From positions 146,070-210,069 of the forward strand of contig NZ_JAEACP010000006.1 in assembly GCF_015999335.1 (NCBI RefSeq): DNA of 64,000 bases. Reading direction: 5' to 3'. A program made the translations under genes and the position numbers. Every line of letters begins with the position of its first letter. Position 1 is the first letter of the stretch. Of this stretch, positions 43,359 through 53,136 are shown in pieces. This DNA is from Tabrizicola soli. Lineage in GTDB: Bacteria; Pseudomonadota; Alphaproteobacteria; Rhodobacterales; Rhodobacteraceae. The notes under the pieces are model-generated. The model saw nothing but the letters and a program-made list of their open reading frames with translations. It had not been told where the DNA came from and searched no databases.

Positions 43359-44384
43359 GTGACGAAGACCAAGCTGCGGCTACCCGACCGGAAGGTCAAG
43401 GTCACCCTGCGCGACGTGGCCCTGCGGGCCGATGTCAGCGAATCCACCGTCTCGCGCATCATGCGCAACGAGGGGCTGGTGGCCGAGGCGACCCGCGAGA
43501 AGGTGATGGAAAGCGTCCGCGCGCTTGGCTATGTGCCGAACCGCATCGCCGGATCGCTCGCCTCGCTGGAGACGCATCTGCTGGGCGTGGTGGTGCCGTC
43601 CCTGTCCAACATCGTCTTTCCCGAGGTGCTGCAGGGCATCAATGCCGGGCTGCGCGGCAGCCGCTACCAGGCCGTGATCAGCGTCAGCGACTACGAGATG
43701 GACCACGAGGAAACCCTGGTGCGCGGCATCCTCGCCTGGCAGCCCAAGGCGATCCTGATCACCGGCTTCGACCATACGCTGGCGACGCGGCGGATGCTGG
43801 ATCAAAGCGGCGTGCGCGTGGTCGAGATGATGGAAATCGACAGCGCCCCCATCGACATCGCCGTCGGCATGTCGCACCGCAGGGCGGGTTACGCCGCCGG
43901 CCGCCACCTGGTCGAACGGGGCTACCGGCGCTTCGGCTATGTCGGGCACGACTGGACGTCCGACCGCCGGGCGCGCCAGCGCTACGACGGCCTGTCCGAG
44001 GCGCTGTCCGAGGCGGGGCTGTCCATCGTCGCCCATGCCATCGCCGACGGCTCCAGCGCGATCGGCGCGGGCAAGCGGCAGACGGCTTTGCTGCGGTCGA
44101 TGGCCGAGGTGGACGTGGCGGTATATTCCAACGACGACATGGCGGTGGGCGGCATCTTCCACTGCATGGAGGCGGGGATCGCGGTTCCCGACCAGCTTGC
44201 GATCTTCGGCTTCAACGGGCTGGAGATCGGGCGCGACCTGCCAAGGCCGCTGTCCACGATCCGCTCGAACCGCTTCCTGATCGGCCAGAAGTCGATCGAG
44301 GCCATCCTGCAGGCCCCCGAACGCCCCGCGACCAAGACCACCATCGATACCGGCTTCGAGATCTTCGCCGGCGCCACCGCCTGA
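43359..44384 (+). CDS. LacI-family transcriptional regulator
   Basis: 341 residues from a GTG start with GGGGAAG ahead of it. The HTH 'VTLRDVALRADVSESTVSRIMRN' begins near residue 15, followed by hinge 'LGYVPNRIAGSLAS' and a sugar-binding effector domain; closest in look to gluconate-repressor (GntR of E. coli) type LacI members. Last gene of the sugar operon; its likely operators are the TGACAGCGTTGCCA-like sites at 34878, 38487 and 38657. Confidence 0.92.
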   Translation: MTKTKLRLPDRKVKVTLRDVALRADVSESTVSRIMRNEGLVAEATREKVMESVRALGYVPNRIAGSLASLETHLLGVVVPSLSNIVFPEVLQGINAGLRGSRYQAVISVSDYEMDHEETLVRGILAWQPKAILITGFDHTLATRRMLDQSGVRVVEMMEIDSAPIDIAVGMSHRRAGYAAGRHLVERGYRRFGYVGHDWTSDRRARQRYDGLSEALSEAGLSIVAHAIADGSSAIGAGKRQTALLRSMAEVDVAVYSNDDMAVGGIFHCMEAGIAVPDQLAIFGFNGLEIGRDLPRPLSTIRSNRFLIGQKSIEAILQAPERPATKTTIDTGFEIFAGATA

Positions 44385-44481
44385 CCGCGCCCTGGCCCGG
44401 GGGGAGCGACATGACCAGGACCTGCTGCCTGCCGATGGTCCGACGGACAGCCGAGACGAGCAAGGTTACCTGCCTGCGCCC

Positions 44482-45441
44482 TCAGGGCGAGCGGGGTAGA
44501 AACGAGTTCTTGCGCCATTCAGAAGGCGTCTGCCCGAACTTGGCCCTGAAAAGCCGCGAGAACTGGGCCTGATCGCAGAAGCCGAAGCGGTACGAGATTT
44601 CCGCCATGGAAAGAGTATGGGACGAGGCAATCAGATCCCTCGACGCAACCAGCCGCTCGTCCCTTATGAACTGCGACACGGTCTGGTTCGTGTCTCCGAA
44701 CAGCTCATGCAGGTATCGCTTGGAGATTCCACAAGCCTCGGCCACGAATTCGGGCGACAGGGCCGGATTTGAAAGATTTTTCCGGATCACCTGTTCGGCG
44801 CGCCGCAGATGGCCCGCCCGTACCGACGTGCGGACGTGGTCGTCGCTCCCCGCGTTCTCGTCCAGGGCAAGGGCCAGCACTTCGACCATTTGCCGGCCCA
44901 GGACCTCGGCCGCGCGCCCTGCGGAGAGCGGCAGCGCATGAAGCTGGTGCATCATCGAAGTGAAAAGCGCGGGCAACCCGCCCCTGCAGTCGATCGTGCG
45001 GGCGCAAAAGCTGTCGGGGTCTCGCACCTTTTCCGCCAGCGAACGCTTGCTGATTTTCAGGACGCTCAGCTCATTCGCCGTGTCGTAGGAGAACCGATAA
45101 GGCTCATCCCCGCGTTCCAGGATGAACCCGCCCGGGTCGCAGCGGACTTCGCGGCCCATTTGCCTGAACTCGACCGGGCTCAGCCGGGGAACGGTGATGA
45201 GATACTCTTCCTCGCGGGTGTGCGAGATATGTGTGGGCCTGCGTTCGTATTGCAGCGGCTCGGTCGCGAGCCGCGAAAGTGACACGCTTCCCATCTGCCT
45301 GCGTTCCAGCGTTCCGGAAAAGGTCGACGCCTCGCGAAAGGTCAGCTGCAACGGGAAGTAGGTTTCGGAGATCACACGGTTCCAGTGCGCAGCGCGCTGG
45401 TTCGGCCGGATTTCGCTGGTGCTGTGTGCGGCTATGTCCAT
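44482..45441 (-). CDS. AraC-family transcriptional regulator
   Basis: 319 residues. N-terminal AraC-binding-like region (about 20-190) and C-terminal AraC helix-turn-helix pair ('SPEFVAEACGISKRYLHELF' and 'SMAEISYRFGFCDQAQFSRL'). GGGAGAGGG precedes the ATG at 45441, which is chosen over longer upstream alternatives. It is divergent from the hyuBA operon over about 300 bases and likely controls it. Confidence 0.9.
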   Translation of the reverse strand: MDIAAHSTSEIRPNQRAAHWNRVISETYFPLQLTFREASTFSGTLERRQMGSVSLSRLATEPLQYERRPTHISHTREEEYLITVPRLSPVEFRQMGREVRCDPGGFILERGDEPYRFSYDTANELSVLKISKRSLAEKVRDPDSFCARTIDCRGGLPALFTSMMHQLHALPLSAGRAAEVLGRQMVEVLALALDENAGSDDHVRTSVRAGHLRRAEQVIRKNLSNPALSPEFVAEACGISKRYLHELFGDTNQTVSQFIRDERLVASRDLIASSHTLSMAEISYRFGFCDQAQFSRLFRAKFGQTPSEWRKNSFLPRSP

Positions 45442-45748
45442 GCGCCCTCTCCCCAAAGCGCTATTCGAGAATCGGTAGGCCTCATGCCGCTTGTTTTCAA
45501 GCATATTCGGGCCGCGCCGAAAGCCTGTGCGCCCAGCAACAAGGCTTTGCGCGCCCAGGATCAAACCGGCCGTCGGCCTGCGCGCATGCGCAAATCATCA
45601 TGCCCTCTGCTTCAAGAACGACGGGCCGAATTCGGTCAGTCTGGCGTCACGACGAGAGGCTGGAAAACGGCCCGGACGCACAGGGAGAACGAGCCACGCT
45701 CCTTCCGAAGGCATGCCGACCCGTTTTCCCATCCGGGAGGATCAATGA
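45442..45748. promoter_or_regulatory. Divergent control region between the araC-type gene and hyuB
   Basis: 307 bases without a gene. GC is lower than around it. A TTC-N2-GAA pair is near 45465-45475, but no convincing palindrome or -35/-10 pair was found by eye. It must hold promoters for both genes. Confidence 0.4.
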
Positions 45749-47497
45749 ATGGCTAAACGCAATGTGGACCCGATCACGCTATCGGTCGTCCGGGGCGTGC
45801 TTGAAACCACCCAGCGCGAGATGACGCTGACGCTGGAACAGACGGCACGGTCTTCTGTGTTCAATCTGGCGCACGACTATTCTACGGCGCTTTTCAACCA
45901 TAGCCCGGAGATGATCCTCCAGGGACAGGACATCCCGATCCACCTGGGCAGCCTGATCCCCGCCATGAAGTCGGTCGCCAGATTCTTCGAAGGCGACATC
46001 CACGAAGGCGACCTGATCCTTCACAACGATCCAGCCTATGGCGGCAGCCACATCATCGATACCTGCATGTACATGCCCGTCTTCTATGAAGGCGAACTGG
46101 TCTTCTGGACGGTATGCAAAGGCCATCTGACCGACATCGGCGGCCCCGTGCCTGCGGGCTACAACCCGAACGCGACCGAGATCTTTGCCGAAGGCCTGCG
46201 CATCCCGCCCGTCAAGCTGTGGGATCGTGGCAGGCCGCGCAAGGACGTGATGAACCTGCTGCTGACCAACATGCGGGCCCGCCGCGACCAGGAAGGTGAT
46301 TTCAACGCGCTTATCGGGGCCTGCCAGGTGGGCGCGCGCAACCTGGTCAACCTGATGAAGAAATACGGCAAGGATGTCGTGCAGGACTGCATCGCGGAAC
46401 TGCTCGACATGGCCGAGGCGCATATGCGCAAGCTGATTTCCGAGGTTCCGGACGGCACCTATACCGGCACCGCCATCCTTGAAGACGCGGGCCACGGCTA
46501 CGGCGACTTCGAGATCACCGCCACCGTCACGGTCAAGGGCGATGGCTGCCACATCGCCATCTCCTCGCCGCCGCAGATCCCGTATTTCATCAACAGCTAC
46601 GAAGGCAACAGCCACTCCGGCGTCTATCTCGGCCTGATGATGTTCGCGCAACTGCCCCCGCCCTACAACGAAGGGCTCTACAGATGTGTCACGACCGACA
46701 TGGGTCCGAAGGGCACGCTGTGCAATGCGAAGTCGCCCGCGCCGCACATGAACTGCACCACGACCCCGATGGAGACGCTGACCGATGCGGTGCGTCTGGC
46801 CTTCGAACAGGCTGCGCCGCACAAGGTCTCGGCCAGCTGGGGCCATGCCAACGGCTGCAACATCGCCGGCTGGGACAATCGCCACGACGAGGAATATGTG
46901 ACGATGGTGCTGGCCTCGATCATCTCGGGCGCCGGGGCCACGGCGCAGGCCGACGGCTGGCACGCGGTCGGACCCGAGTGCTGCTTCGGCGCGCTCACCT
47001 CGGGTGACATCGAGATGCTGGAGCACAGCTATCCGATCATCATCCACCGCTACTCGCTGATGGAAGACAGCGGCGGCGCCGGCCGGAACCGTGGCGGGTC
47101 GGGCACCTGCTGGGAGGTGGAGCCGCTCGATACGCCGATGACCCTGATCACCTTCGGCGAGGGGCGCCGCATCCCGGCCATGGGCGCGGCAGGGGCGAAG
47201 TCCACTCTCGTCTCGTCCAAGGTGGGCCGTCTGGAAGTCACCCGCAACGGCGAACGGAAGATCATCACCGACAATGTGATCGAGACGATCCAGCCCGGCG
47301 AGCGCGCGGCAAACAAGAACCCCGGCGGCGGCGGCTATGGCAACCCGTTCGAACGCGATGTCCAGAAAGTGGTCGAGGATGTCCGCAACGGTCTCGTCAG
47401 TCTCGAGGGGGCGCGGCTCGACTACGGCGTGGTCATCGCCGACCGCGACAGCCTGACTGTCGACCACGACGCGACGGCGCGCCTGCGCGCGGCCTGA
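45749..47497 (+). CDS. hyuB: Hydantoinase B / oxoprolinase-type subunit
   Basis: 582 residues, HyuB family, the partner of HyuA in ATP-dependent cleavage of cyclic amides (N-methylhydantoin, 5-oxoproline, lactams) or related carboxylations. Conserved 'IHLGSLIPAMKSV', 'HNDPAYGGSHIIDTCMYMPV' and the C-terminal 'NPGGGGYGNPFERDV' are characteristic. GGGAGG lies eight bases before ATG 45749. Gene order hyuB then hyuA, followed by an importer. Substrate not certain: hydantoin, 5-oxoproline, caprolactam or valerolactam enzymes all belong here. Confidence 0.9.
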   Translation: MAKRNVDPITLSVVRGVLETTQREMTLTLEQTARSSVFNLAHDYSTALFNHSPEMILQGQDIPIHLGSLIPAMKSVARFFEGDIHEGDLILHNDPAYGGSHIIDTCMYMPVFYEGELVFWTVCKGHLTDIGGPVPAGYNPNATEIFAEGLRIPPVKLWDRGRPRKDVMNLLLTNMRARRDQEGDFNALIGACQVGARNLVNLMKKYGKDVVQDCIAELLDMAEAHMRKLISEVPDGTYTGTAILEDAGHGYGDFEITATVTVKGDGCHIAISSPPQIPYFINSYEGNSHSGVYLGLMMFAQLPPPYNEGLYRCVTTDMGPKGTLCNAKSPAPHMNCTTTPMETLTDAVRLAFEQAAPHKVSASWGHANGCNIAGWDNRHDEEYVTMVLASIISGAGATAQADGWHAVGPECCFGALTSGDIEMLEHSYPIIIHRYSLMEDSGGAGRNRGGSGTCWEVEPLDTPMTLITFGEGRRIPAMGAAGAKSTLVSSKVGRLEVTRNGERKIITDNVIETIQPGERAANKNPGGGGYGNPFERDVQKVVEDVRNGLVSLEGARLDYGVVIADRDSLTVDHDATARLRAA

Positions 47498-47527
47498 TCC
47501 CATCCATCGCTCCACCGGCTTCCGGTC

Positions 47528-47546
47528 GCGGGGACAAGGTCCCCGC
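47528..47546 (+). repeat. Hairpin between hyuB and hyuA
   Basis: 8-bp stem (47528-47535 with 47539-47546) and 3-base loop in the 81-base gap between the two subunit genes, 32 bases before the hyuA ATG. Possible transcript stabiliser; no T run. Confidence 0.4.
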
Positions 47547-47578
47547 CCGGTCACGGCCACCCTGAAAGGACCCTTCCC

Positions 47579-49702
47579 ATGCAGAACCAGTATCGTCTCG
47601 GCATCGACGCGGGCGGCACCTTCACCGATTTCATCCTCGCGGACCGCAAGGGCGGGGTGCGCATCTTCAAGGCGCTGTCGACCCCCAATGACCCGACCGC
47701 CGCGATCCGCAACGGCCTGAACCTTATCCACGAGGAAACCGGCCTTACGCCCGGGCAGATCGTGTCGAATTCCGATCTGTGCATCAACGGCACCACGGTC
47801 GGCCTGAACGCGCTGATCACGCACAATGGGGCCAAGACCGGCCTGATCGCCACCCGCGGGCATGAGGACAGTATCGAGATCCGCCTCGGCCACAAGGAAG
47901 ATGGCTACCGCTACGATCCGGAATATCCGCCTGCGACGATGCTGGTTCCGCGTTACCTGCGGCGTGGCGTGGCCGAGCGGGTTCTGTCCAACGGCAAGGT
48001 CCACACGCCCCTGGACGAAGAGGATGTGCGCGACGCCTGCCGCCATTTCCTCCGTGAGGACGTTGAATCCGTGGCGATCAGCTTCGTCTGGTCCGTTCTT
48101 CACCCCGAGCACGAAGCACGCGCCGCCGAGATCGTCCGCGAGATGATGCCGAATGTCCGCCTGACCGTGGGCAGCCAGCTCTACCCGCAGGTGCGCGAAT
48201 ACACCCGCACCTCGACCGCCATCGTCAATGCCTATCTCGCCCCGATCCTGCAACGCTATGTCGAAGCGGTGGATGCCTATTTCCAGTCGCTCGGCGCGCG
48301 GCATCCGGTGCGGTACTTCCAGTCGAACGGCGGCCTGGCGCTTGGGCATGTGGTCAGCGACCAGTCGGTCTATGCCATCAATTCGGGTCCCGCCTCGGCC
48401 CCGCAGGCCGCGCTCTGGCTGGGCGAGCCGTGGGGGATGAAGGACATCATCACCGTCGACATGGGCGGCACCTCCTTCGACATCACCCTGACCCGCGACG
48501 GGCGGGCCAATGTCTCGAAGAACATCGACTTCCTGCGGTACCGGATCGGTATCCCGATGATCCAGGTGGAAACGCTGGGCGCGGGCGGCGGGTCGATCGG
48601 CTGGATCGACAGCATGGGGCTGATGCAGATGGGCCCGCAGTCGGCCGGCTCGGAACCCGGCCCGGCCTGCTATGACCAGGGCGGCGAGAAGCCCACCACC
48701 ACCGATGCGAACCTTGTGCTGGGCTACCTCAACCCCGATGGCCTTGTCGGCGGGCGCTTGCCGCTGAACGTGGAAAAGGCCCGCCGCGCGATCAAGACCC
48801 ATCTCGCCGACCCGCTGGGGATCAGTGTGGAAAAGGCCGCCTACGGCATGTTCACCATCGTCAACAACAACATGGTCAACGCCATCCGCCGCGTCTCGGT
48901 GGAACGCGGCTATGACCCGCGCGACTTCGTGCTGAACTGCGCGGGCGGGGCGACGGCGGCGCATATCACGGCGCTGGCGCGCGAGATGGGCATCCGCAAG
49001 GTGCTGATCTCCAAGCTTGCCTCGGGTCTCTGCGCCTTTGGCCAGATCCTGTCGGACGTCAAGTACAACTACATGGCTCCGGTCGCGGCGCGGCTGGAAG
49101 GGGCCGAGGCTGCCAGCCGCCTGAACCGCCTCTTCGGAGAACTCGAGGGGCGCGGGCGCGCCGACCTGATGGCCGACGGCTTCACCGAGGGGCGCATCTC
49201 GGTCCGCCGCAGCCTCGACATGCGCTATGTGGGGCAGGTGCATGAATGCACTGTTGACATCGATCCCTTCGAAATCACCGAAGCCGCACTGGAACGGCTC
49301 AGGGCCGCGTTCCATGCGCGCCACGAGGAACTTTACACCTATTCCGAACCGCACAGCGCGGTCGAGGTGGTGAACGTCGAGAGCGCGATCACTGGCGCGG
49401 TCGACAGGCCCGGCCGCATGTCCGCCTCGCCCGGCAAAGGAGCGCATGCCGCTCTCAAGGGCACGCGTGAGATGTTCTTCGACGCCGACGGCGTTCCGCG
49501 CGAGACGCCGGTCTACGACGGCGCCCTTCTGGGCGCAGGCGACCGCATTACCGGACCCGCCGTCATCCAGGAGGTGACGACGACCATCGTGATCGAGCCC
49601 GGCTGGCTGGCCGAACTTGATGCCTCTGCGGTCTATGTCGTGACGATGGCTGCCGATAACGCCGCCCGGCAGCATGTCGCCCGCGCGGTCGAGGTGGCCT
49701 GA
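47579..49702 (+). CDS. hyuA: Hydantoinase A / oxoprolinase-type ATP-binding subunit
   Basis: 707 residues with the ASKHA-type ATP-binding features of the family: 'RLGIDAGGTFTDFIL' (6-20), 'NGTTVGLNALI' (70-80), 'TVDMGGTSFDITL' (about 292-304) and 'LGAGGGSIGWID' (about 334-345). With HyuB it couples ATP hydrolysis to opening of an amide ring. AAAGGA precedes the ATG. LivG starts one base after its stop. Confidence 0.92.
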   Translation: MQNQYRLGIDAGGTFTDFILADRKGGVRIFKALSTPNDPTAAIRNGLNLIHEETGLTPGQIVSNSDLCINGTTVGLNALITHNGAKTGLIATRGHEDSIEIRLGHKEDGYRYDPEYPPATMLVPRYLRRGVAERVLSNGKVHTPLDEEDVRDACRHFLREDVESVAISFVWSVLHPEHEARAAEIVREMMPNVRLTVGSQLYPQVREYTRTSTAIVNAYLAPILQRYVEAVDAYFQSLGARHPVRYFQSNGGLALGHVVSDQSVYAINSGPASAPQAALWLGEPWGMKDIITVDMGGTSFDITLTRDGRANVSKNIDFLRYRIGIPMIQVETLGAGGGSIGWIDSMGLMQMGPQSAGSEPGPACYDQGGEKPTTTDANLVLGYLNPDGLVGGRLPLNVEKARRAIKTHLADPLGISVEKAAYGMFTIVNNNMVNAIRRVSVERGYDPRDFVLNCAGGATAAHITALAREMGIRKVLISKLASGLCAFGQILSDVKYNYMAPVAARLEGAEAASRLNRLFGELEGRGRADLMADGFTEGRISVRRSLDMRYVGQVHECTVDIDPFEITEAALERLRAAFHARHEELYTYSEPHSAVEVVNVESAITGAVDRPGRMSASPGKGAHAALKGTREMFFDADGVPRETPVYDGALLGAGDRITGPAVIQEVTTTIVIEPGWLAELDASAVYVVTMAADNAARQHVARAVEVA

Positions 49703-49703
49703 G

Positions 49704-50429
49704 ATGGCGCTGGCGCTGGAACAGGTGGGGGTCGCCTTCGGCGGCTTCCGCGCGCTTGCGGACGTGTCTCTGTCGGTTCCGCCGGGAGAGGTCGTGGGGC
49801 TGATCGGCCCGAACGGGGCGGGCAAGACGACCTGCGTGAATGTCCTGACGGGGTTCCAGCGCCCATCGACCGGGCGGGTGTTGCTGGACGGACGTGACGT
49901 TTCGGCGCTGCCTGCCCATCGGCTGCGCCGCGCCGGCGTGGCGCGGACCTTTCAGGCGGGGCGTCTCTTCACCGGACTGGACGTGCTGGACAATCTGGCC
50001 TGCGCCGGTATCGGCCTGGGCCTCGGCCGGGCCGAGGCCGAGCATCAGGCGAGCGACCTGTTGCGCTGGATGGGGATCGAGACGCTGGAAAGCCGCGCCG
50101 CCGCCGGTCTGCCCTACACCGATGAACGCCGTGTGGCGATCGCCCGCGCGCTGATGGGCGGGCCTTCCTATCTGCTGCTGGACGAACCCGCCGCCGGCAT
50201 GTCGGAGGCCGAGTCGGCCGATCTGGCAGCCCTGATCCGCCGCATCGCCCACGACCGCGGCATCGGGTGCCTCTTGATCGAACACAATGTGGGTCTTGTC
50301 CTGTCCATCTGTTCGGATGTCGTCGTGCTTGATGGCGGCCGGGTCATCGAAAGGGGGGACCGCAAGGTGATCCTCGGGTCGAGCGTCGTCCGCGAAGCCT
50401 ATCTTGGCGCCCATGCGGAGGCCGCATGA
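49704..50429 (+). CDS. Branched-chain-type ABC transporter ATPase, LivG-like, with a degenerate signature
   Basis: 241 residues. Walker A 'GPNGAGKTTCVN' near 35-46 and Walker B 'YLLLDEPAAGMSEAE' near 155-169 are good. The signature reads 'LPYTDERRVAIARAL' where LivG normally has 'LSYGDQR' or 'LPYGDQR', so the conserved Gly is lost. Together with LivF it powers the importer downstream of hyuBA. ATG is one base after the hyuA stop; its end overlaps the LivF start by four bases. Confidence 0.88.
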   Translation: MALALEQVGVAFGGFRALADVSLSVPPGEVVGLIGPNGAGKTTCVNVLTGFQRPSTGRVLLDGRDVSALPAHRLRRAGVARTFQAGRLFTGLDVLDNLACAGIGLGLGRAEAEHQASDLLRWMGIETLESRAAAGLPYTDERRVAIARALMGGPSYLLLDEPAAGMSEAESADLAALIRRIAHDRGIGCLLIEHNVGLVLSICSDVVVLDGGRVIERGDRKVILGSSVVREAYLGAHAEAA

Positions 50430-51148
50430 TGGCAAAGCTGGGCGTCTATGATCTTGCGGTGCGCTACGGCAAGCTGACCGCCATATCCGACCTGTCCCTT
50501 GCGGTGGCCGAGGGGGAGCGCGTCTTCGTCTCGGGGCCGAACGGGGCCGGAAAATCGTCGCTCCTGTCGGCCATAGCCGGCGCGGTGCGCGCGGCGCATG
50601 GCCGGATCGAGATGGACGGGGAAATCCTTTCCGGCCTTGGCGCCGAGGCCATCGCGCGCCGCGGCCTGTCGATGGTGCCCGAAGGACGGCGCATCTTTCC
50701 GGGTCTGACCGTGCTGGAAAACCTGTCGGTCGGCACCGGCATGCGGCGCGACCGCAGCGCCGTTGCCGATGATCTTGAAACCGTCTTTACCGCCTTTCCC
50801 ATACTGCGCGAGCGGGCACGCTCCGCTGCCGGCGCGCTTTCGGGGGGGCAGCAGCAGATGCTGGCCATCGCCCGCGCGCTGATGACGAACCCCAAGGTCA
50901 TGATGGTGGACGAGCCTTCGCTTGGGCTCGCCCCGAAAGTGGTGGACGAAGTCTATGACCGTCTCTGCCAGCTTCAGGCCCTTCGCGGGCTTACGCTGGT
51001 GATCGTCGAGCAATCCTCCGCCCGCGCGGCGCGTGTCGGGGGGAGGATGCTTCTGATGCGGGGCGGGCGGATCGTGGCCGATGGCGACGCCACCGAATTC
51101 GCCGCCCGCGACCTTCTTGCCGAAGCCTATTTCGGAGGTGCGGCATGA
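50426..51148 (+). CDS. Branched-chain-type ABC transporter ATPase, LivF-like
   Basis: 240 residues. Walker A 'GPNGAGKSSLLSA', signature 'LSGGQQQML', Walker B 'VMMVDEPSLGLAPKVVDEV' are intact and typical of LivF. Partner of the preceding ATPase. Two start Mets are adjacent (50426, 50429). It overlaps the permease gene by four bases. Confidence 0.9.
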   Translation: MMAKLGVYDLAVRYGKLTAISDLSLAVAEGERVFVSGPNGAGKSSLLSAIAGAVRAAHGRIEMDGEILSGLGAEAIARRGLSMVPEGRRIFPGLTVLENLSVGTGMRRDRSAVADDLETVFTAFPILRERARSAAGALSGGQQQMLAIARALMTNPKVMMVDEPSLGLAPKVVDEVYDRLCQLQALRGLTLVIVEQSSARAARVGGRMLLMRGGRIVADGDATEFAARDLLAEAYFGGAA

Positions 51149-52053
51149 GCCTGCAACTGGTGTTCGACGCGCTGGCGCTGGGCGGCATCTATGCCGTTGC
51201 CGCGCTGGGCATCGCGCTGATCTTTGGCGTGATGCGGCTGGTCAACTTCGCGCACGGCCAATTCATCGCCTGCGCCGTATTCGCCCTGATCGTACCTTCG
51301 ACGGATGCGCTGGCCGTTCTGGGGCTGGGCGCGCTGCCTGCGCCTGTGCTGGTCCCGCTCATCCTGCTGATCGGCGCGGGACTGGCGGTTCTGGCCGAGG
51401 CGCTGGTGTTCCGGCCGATGCGGAACGCTTCGCCGGTGGCGCTGATGGTGGGCAGCTTTGCCCTGGGTGTTGCGCTGCAGAACCTGCTTCTGGCGCTTTA
51501 TGGCGGTCGGCCCAAGGCCGTCAGCCTGTGGGCGGAACTGGGCCAGCCGGTCCAGATCGCAAGCGCATCGGTCCCGCTGCTTCAGCTGATCGTCATCGCG
51601 GCGGTGGCCGTGATCCTGGCCGGCCTTGCGCTGATGCTGCGCAAGAGCCGTCTCGGACTTGAGATGCGTGCCGCCGCCGAGGATTTCACCATGGCGCGGA
51701 TGCTGGGCGTGCGCTCCAACCGGGTGATTTCCGGCGCCTTCGCGCTCTCGGGCGGTTTGGCGGCCGTGGTTGCGCTCGTGCTGGTCGCACAGACCGGCGT
51801 GGCCGATGTTCGCATGGGCGGACAGATCATGCTGGTCGCCTTCATCGCGACCGTCGTGGGCGGCATGGGCAGCCTGTCCGGCGCCGTTGCGGCCGGGCTG
51901 GGCATCGGGGCCGCTTCTGCGCTGTTGCAGGCGGGCCTGCCCGCAGACGCGCGACCGTTCCGCGACGCCTTCCTCTACGGCGGCGTCATCCTTGTCCTTC
52001 TGTTCCGGCCGCAGGGCCTTTTCGCCCCGGTCGGGGCCAAGCCGAGGGTGTGA
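51145..52053 (+). CDS. Branched-chain-type ABC transporter permease, LivH-like
   Basis: 302 residues, about eight membrane helices. 'GGIYAVAALGIALIFGVMRLVNFAHG' start trimmed to its core 'LIFGVMRLVNFAHGQF' near 30-45 is diagnostic of LivH, as is the coupling segment 'EMRAAAEDFTMARMLGVRSN' near 173. Translationally coupled to the ATPase before and to LivM after (ATGA overlaps). Confidence 0.9.
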   Translation: MSLQLVFDALALGGIYAVAALGIALIFGVMRLVNFAHGQFIACAVFALIVPSTDALAVLGLGALPAPVLVPLILLIGAGLAVLAEALVFRPMRNASPVALMVGSFALGVALQNLLLALYGGRPKAVSLWAELGQPVQIASASVPLLQLIVIAAVAVILAGLALMLRKSRLGLEMRAAAEDFTMARMLGVRSNRVISGAFALSGGLAAVVALVLVAQTGVADVRMGGQIMLVAFIATVVGGMGSLSGAVAAGLGIGAASALLQAGLPADARPFRDAFLYGGVILVLLFRPQGLFAPVGAKPRV

Positions 52054-53108
52054 CCATGACCAGCCAGCACAGGATCCGCCGTCGCATGACGGCCACGACG
52101 CCGGTCGTTCTGTCACTCCTCCTTCTGCTCTTCGTGCTCGCGGCTCTCTCGCTCGGAGACCGTGCCATGGCCCGCATGGCCGCCGAAACCCTGATCCGCG
52201 TCACCTTCGTTGTCGGGTTCTGGGTCTTTGTCGGGAATTCCGGGGTGGTAAGCTTCGGTCACGCGGCGTTCGGTTGCATCGGGGCCTATGTCTCGGCATG
52301 GCTGACGCTGCGGCCCGAAATGAAGGCCACGCTGCTGCCGGGCCTGCCCGAAGTGATCGCGGCAGCCGACTGGCACGTTCTTCCGGCGGCGGTGGCGGGC
52401 GGCGGCGTCGCCGCACTGGTGGCGCTGCTCACGGGGGCCGCGATCCTGCGCCTTTCCGGAATCGCGGCCTCGATCGCCACTTTCGCCTTCCTTGCGATGG
52501 TGAACACGATCTGGGCGAACTGGACCTCCGTCACGGGGGGAACCTCCTCGGTCGTGGGGCTGGAGCGCTACGTGACCCCTTGGGTCGCGCTGGGATGGGC
52601 GGTCGCGGCCATTCTGGTCGCCGCGCTTCACGCGGCATCGGCTTCGGGGCTGGCGCTGAGGGCCGCCCGCGAGGACGAGGTGGCCGCCGCGGCCTCGGGG
52701 ATCGATCGGTACCGCCACCGGCTTCTGGCCTACACGCTTTCGGCTTTCTTCTGCGGGTCGGGGGGCGCGCTGATGGGGCATTTCATCGGCGTGATCAACC
52801 CCGACGGCTTCTACCTCGGCCTCACCTTCCTGATGCTTGCCATGGTGGTCATCGGCGGTGTGGGGTCGCTGTCCGGTGCCGTGGTCGGCGTGCTTGCCCT
52901 GTCCATCGCGGTCGAAGGTCTCGTCCGTCTGGAAAAGGGCATTTCGGTCGGTGCGGTCACCTTTGCGCTGCCCCCCGGCAGCCAGGAGATCATCCTCGCC
53001 GTGGCCATGATCCTGATCCTGATCTTCCGCCCCGCAGGCCTGATGGCCGGGCGCGAGGTGATGCTGCCCGCCCGCTGGGTCGCGGGACGGGCATCGCGCG
53101 AAACCTGA
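52050..53108 (+). CDS. Branched-chain-type ABC transporter permease, LivM-like
   Basis: 352 residues, LivM family. 'GNSGVVSFGHAAFGCIGAYV' near 58-77 and 'AAREDEVAAAASGIDRYRHR' near 203-222 are conserved. An alternative Met codon two codons downstream (52056) is possible. It forms the membrane channel with LivH. Confidence 0.9.
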   Translation: MTMTSQHRIRRRMTATTPVVLSLLLLLFVLAALSLGDRAMARMAAETLIRVTFVVGFWVFVGNSGVVSFGHAAFGCIGAYVSAWLTLRPEMKATLLPGLPEVIAAADWHVLPAAVAGGGVAALVALLTGAAILRLSGIAASIATFAFLAMVNTIWANWTSVTGGTSSVVGLERYVTPWVALGWAVAAILVAALHAASASGLALRAAREDEVAAAASGIDRYRHRLLAYTLSAFFCGSGGALMGHFIGVINPDGFYLGLTFLMLAMVVIGGVGSLSGAVVGVLALSIAVEGLVRLEKGISVGAVTFALPPGSQEIILAVAMILILIFRPAGLMAGREVMLPARWVAGRASRET

Positions 53109-53136
53109 CAGACCCGATCAACAGGAGAGAAAGAGA

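Noticed and set aside
45779..49825. A 1348-codon open frame on the minus strand opposite hyuB, hyuA and the start of livG
   Set aside because: It mirrors two well-supported genes and crosses their intergenic gap; the product is low-complexity Arg/Asp/Gly/His with no family features. Such antisense frames arise from high GC at third positions.
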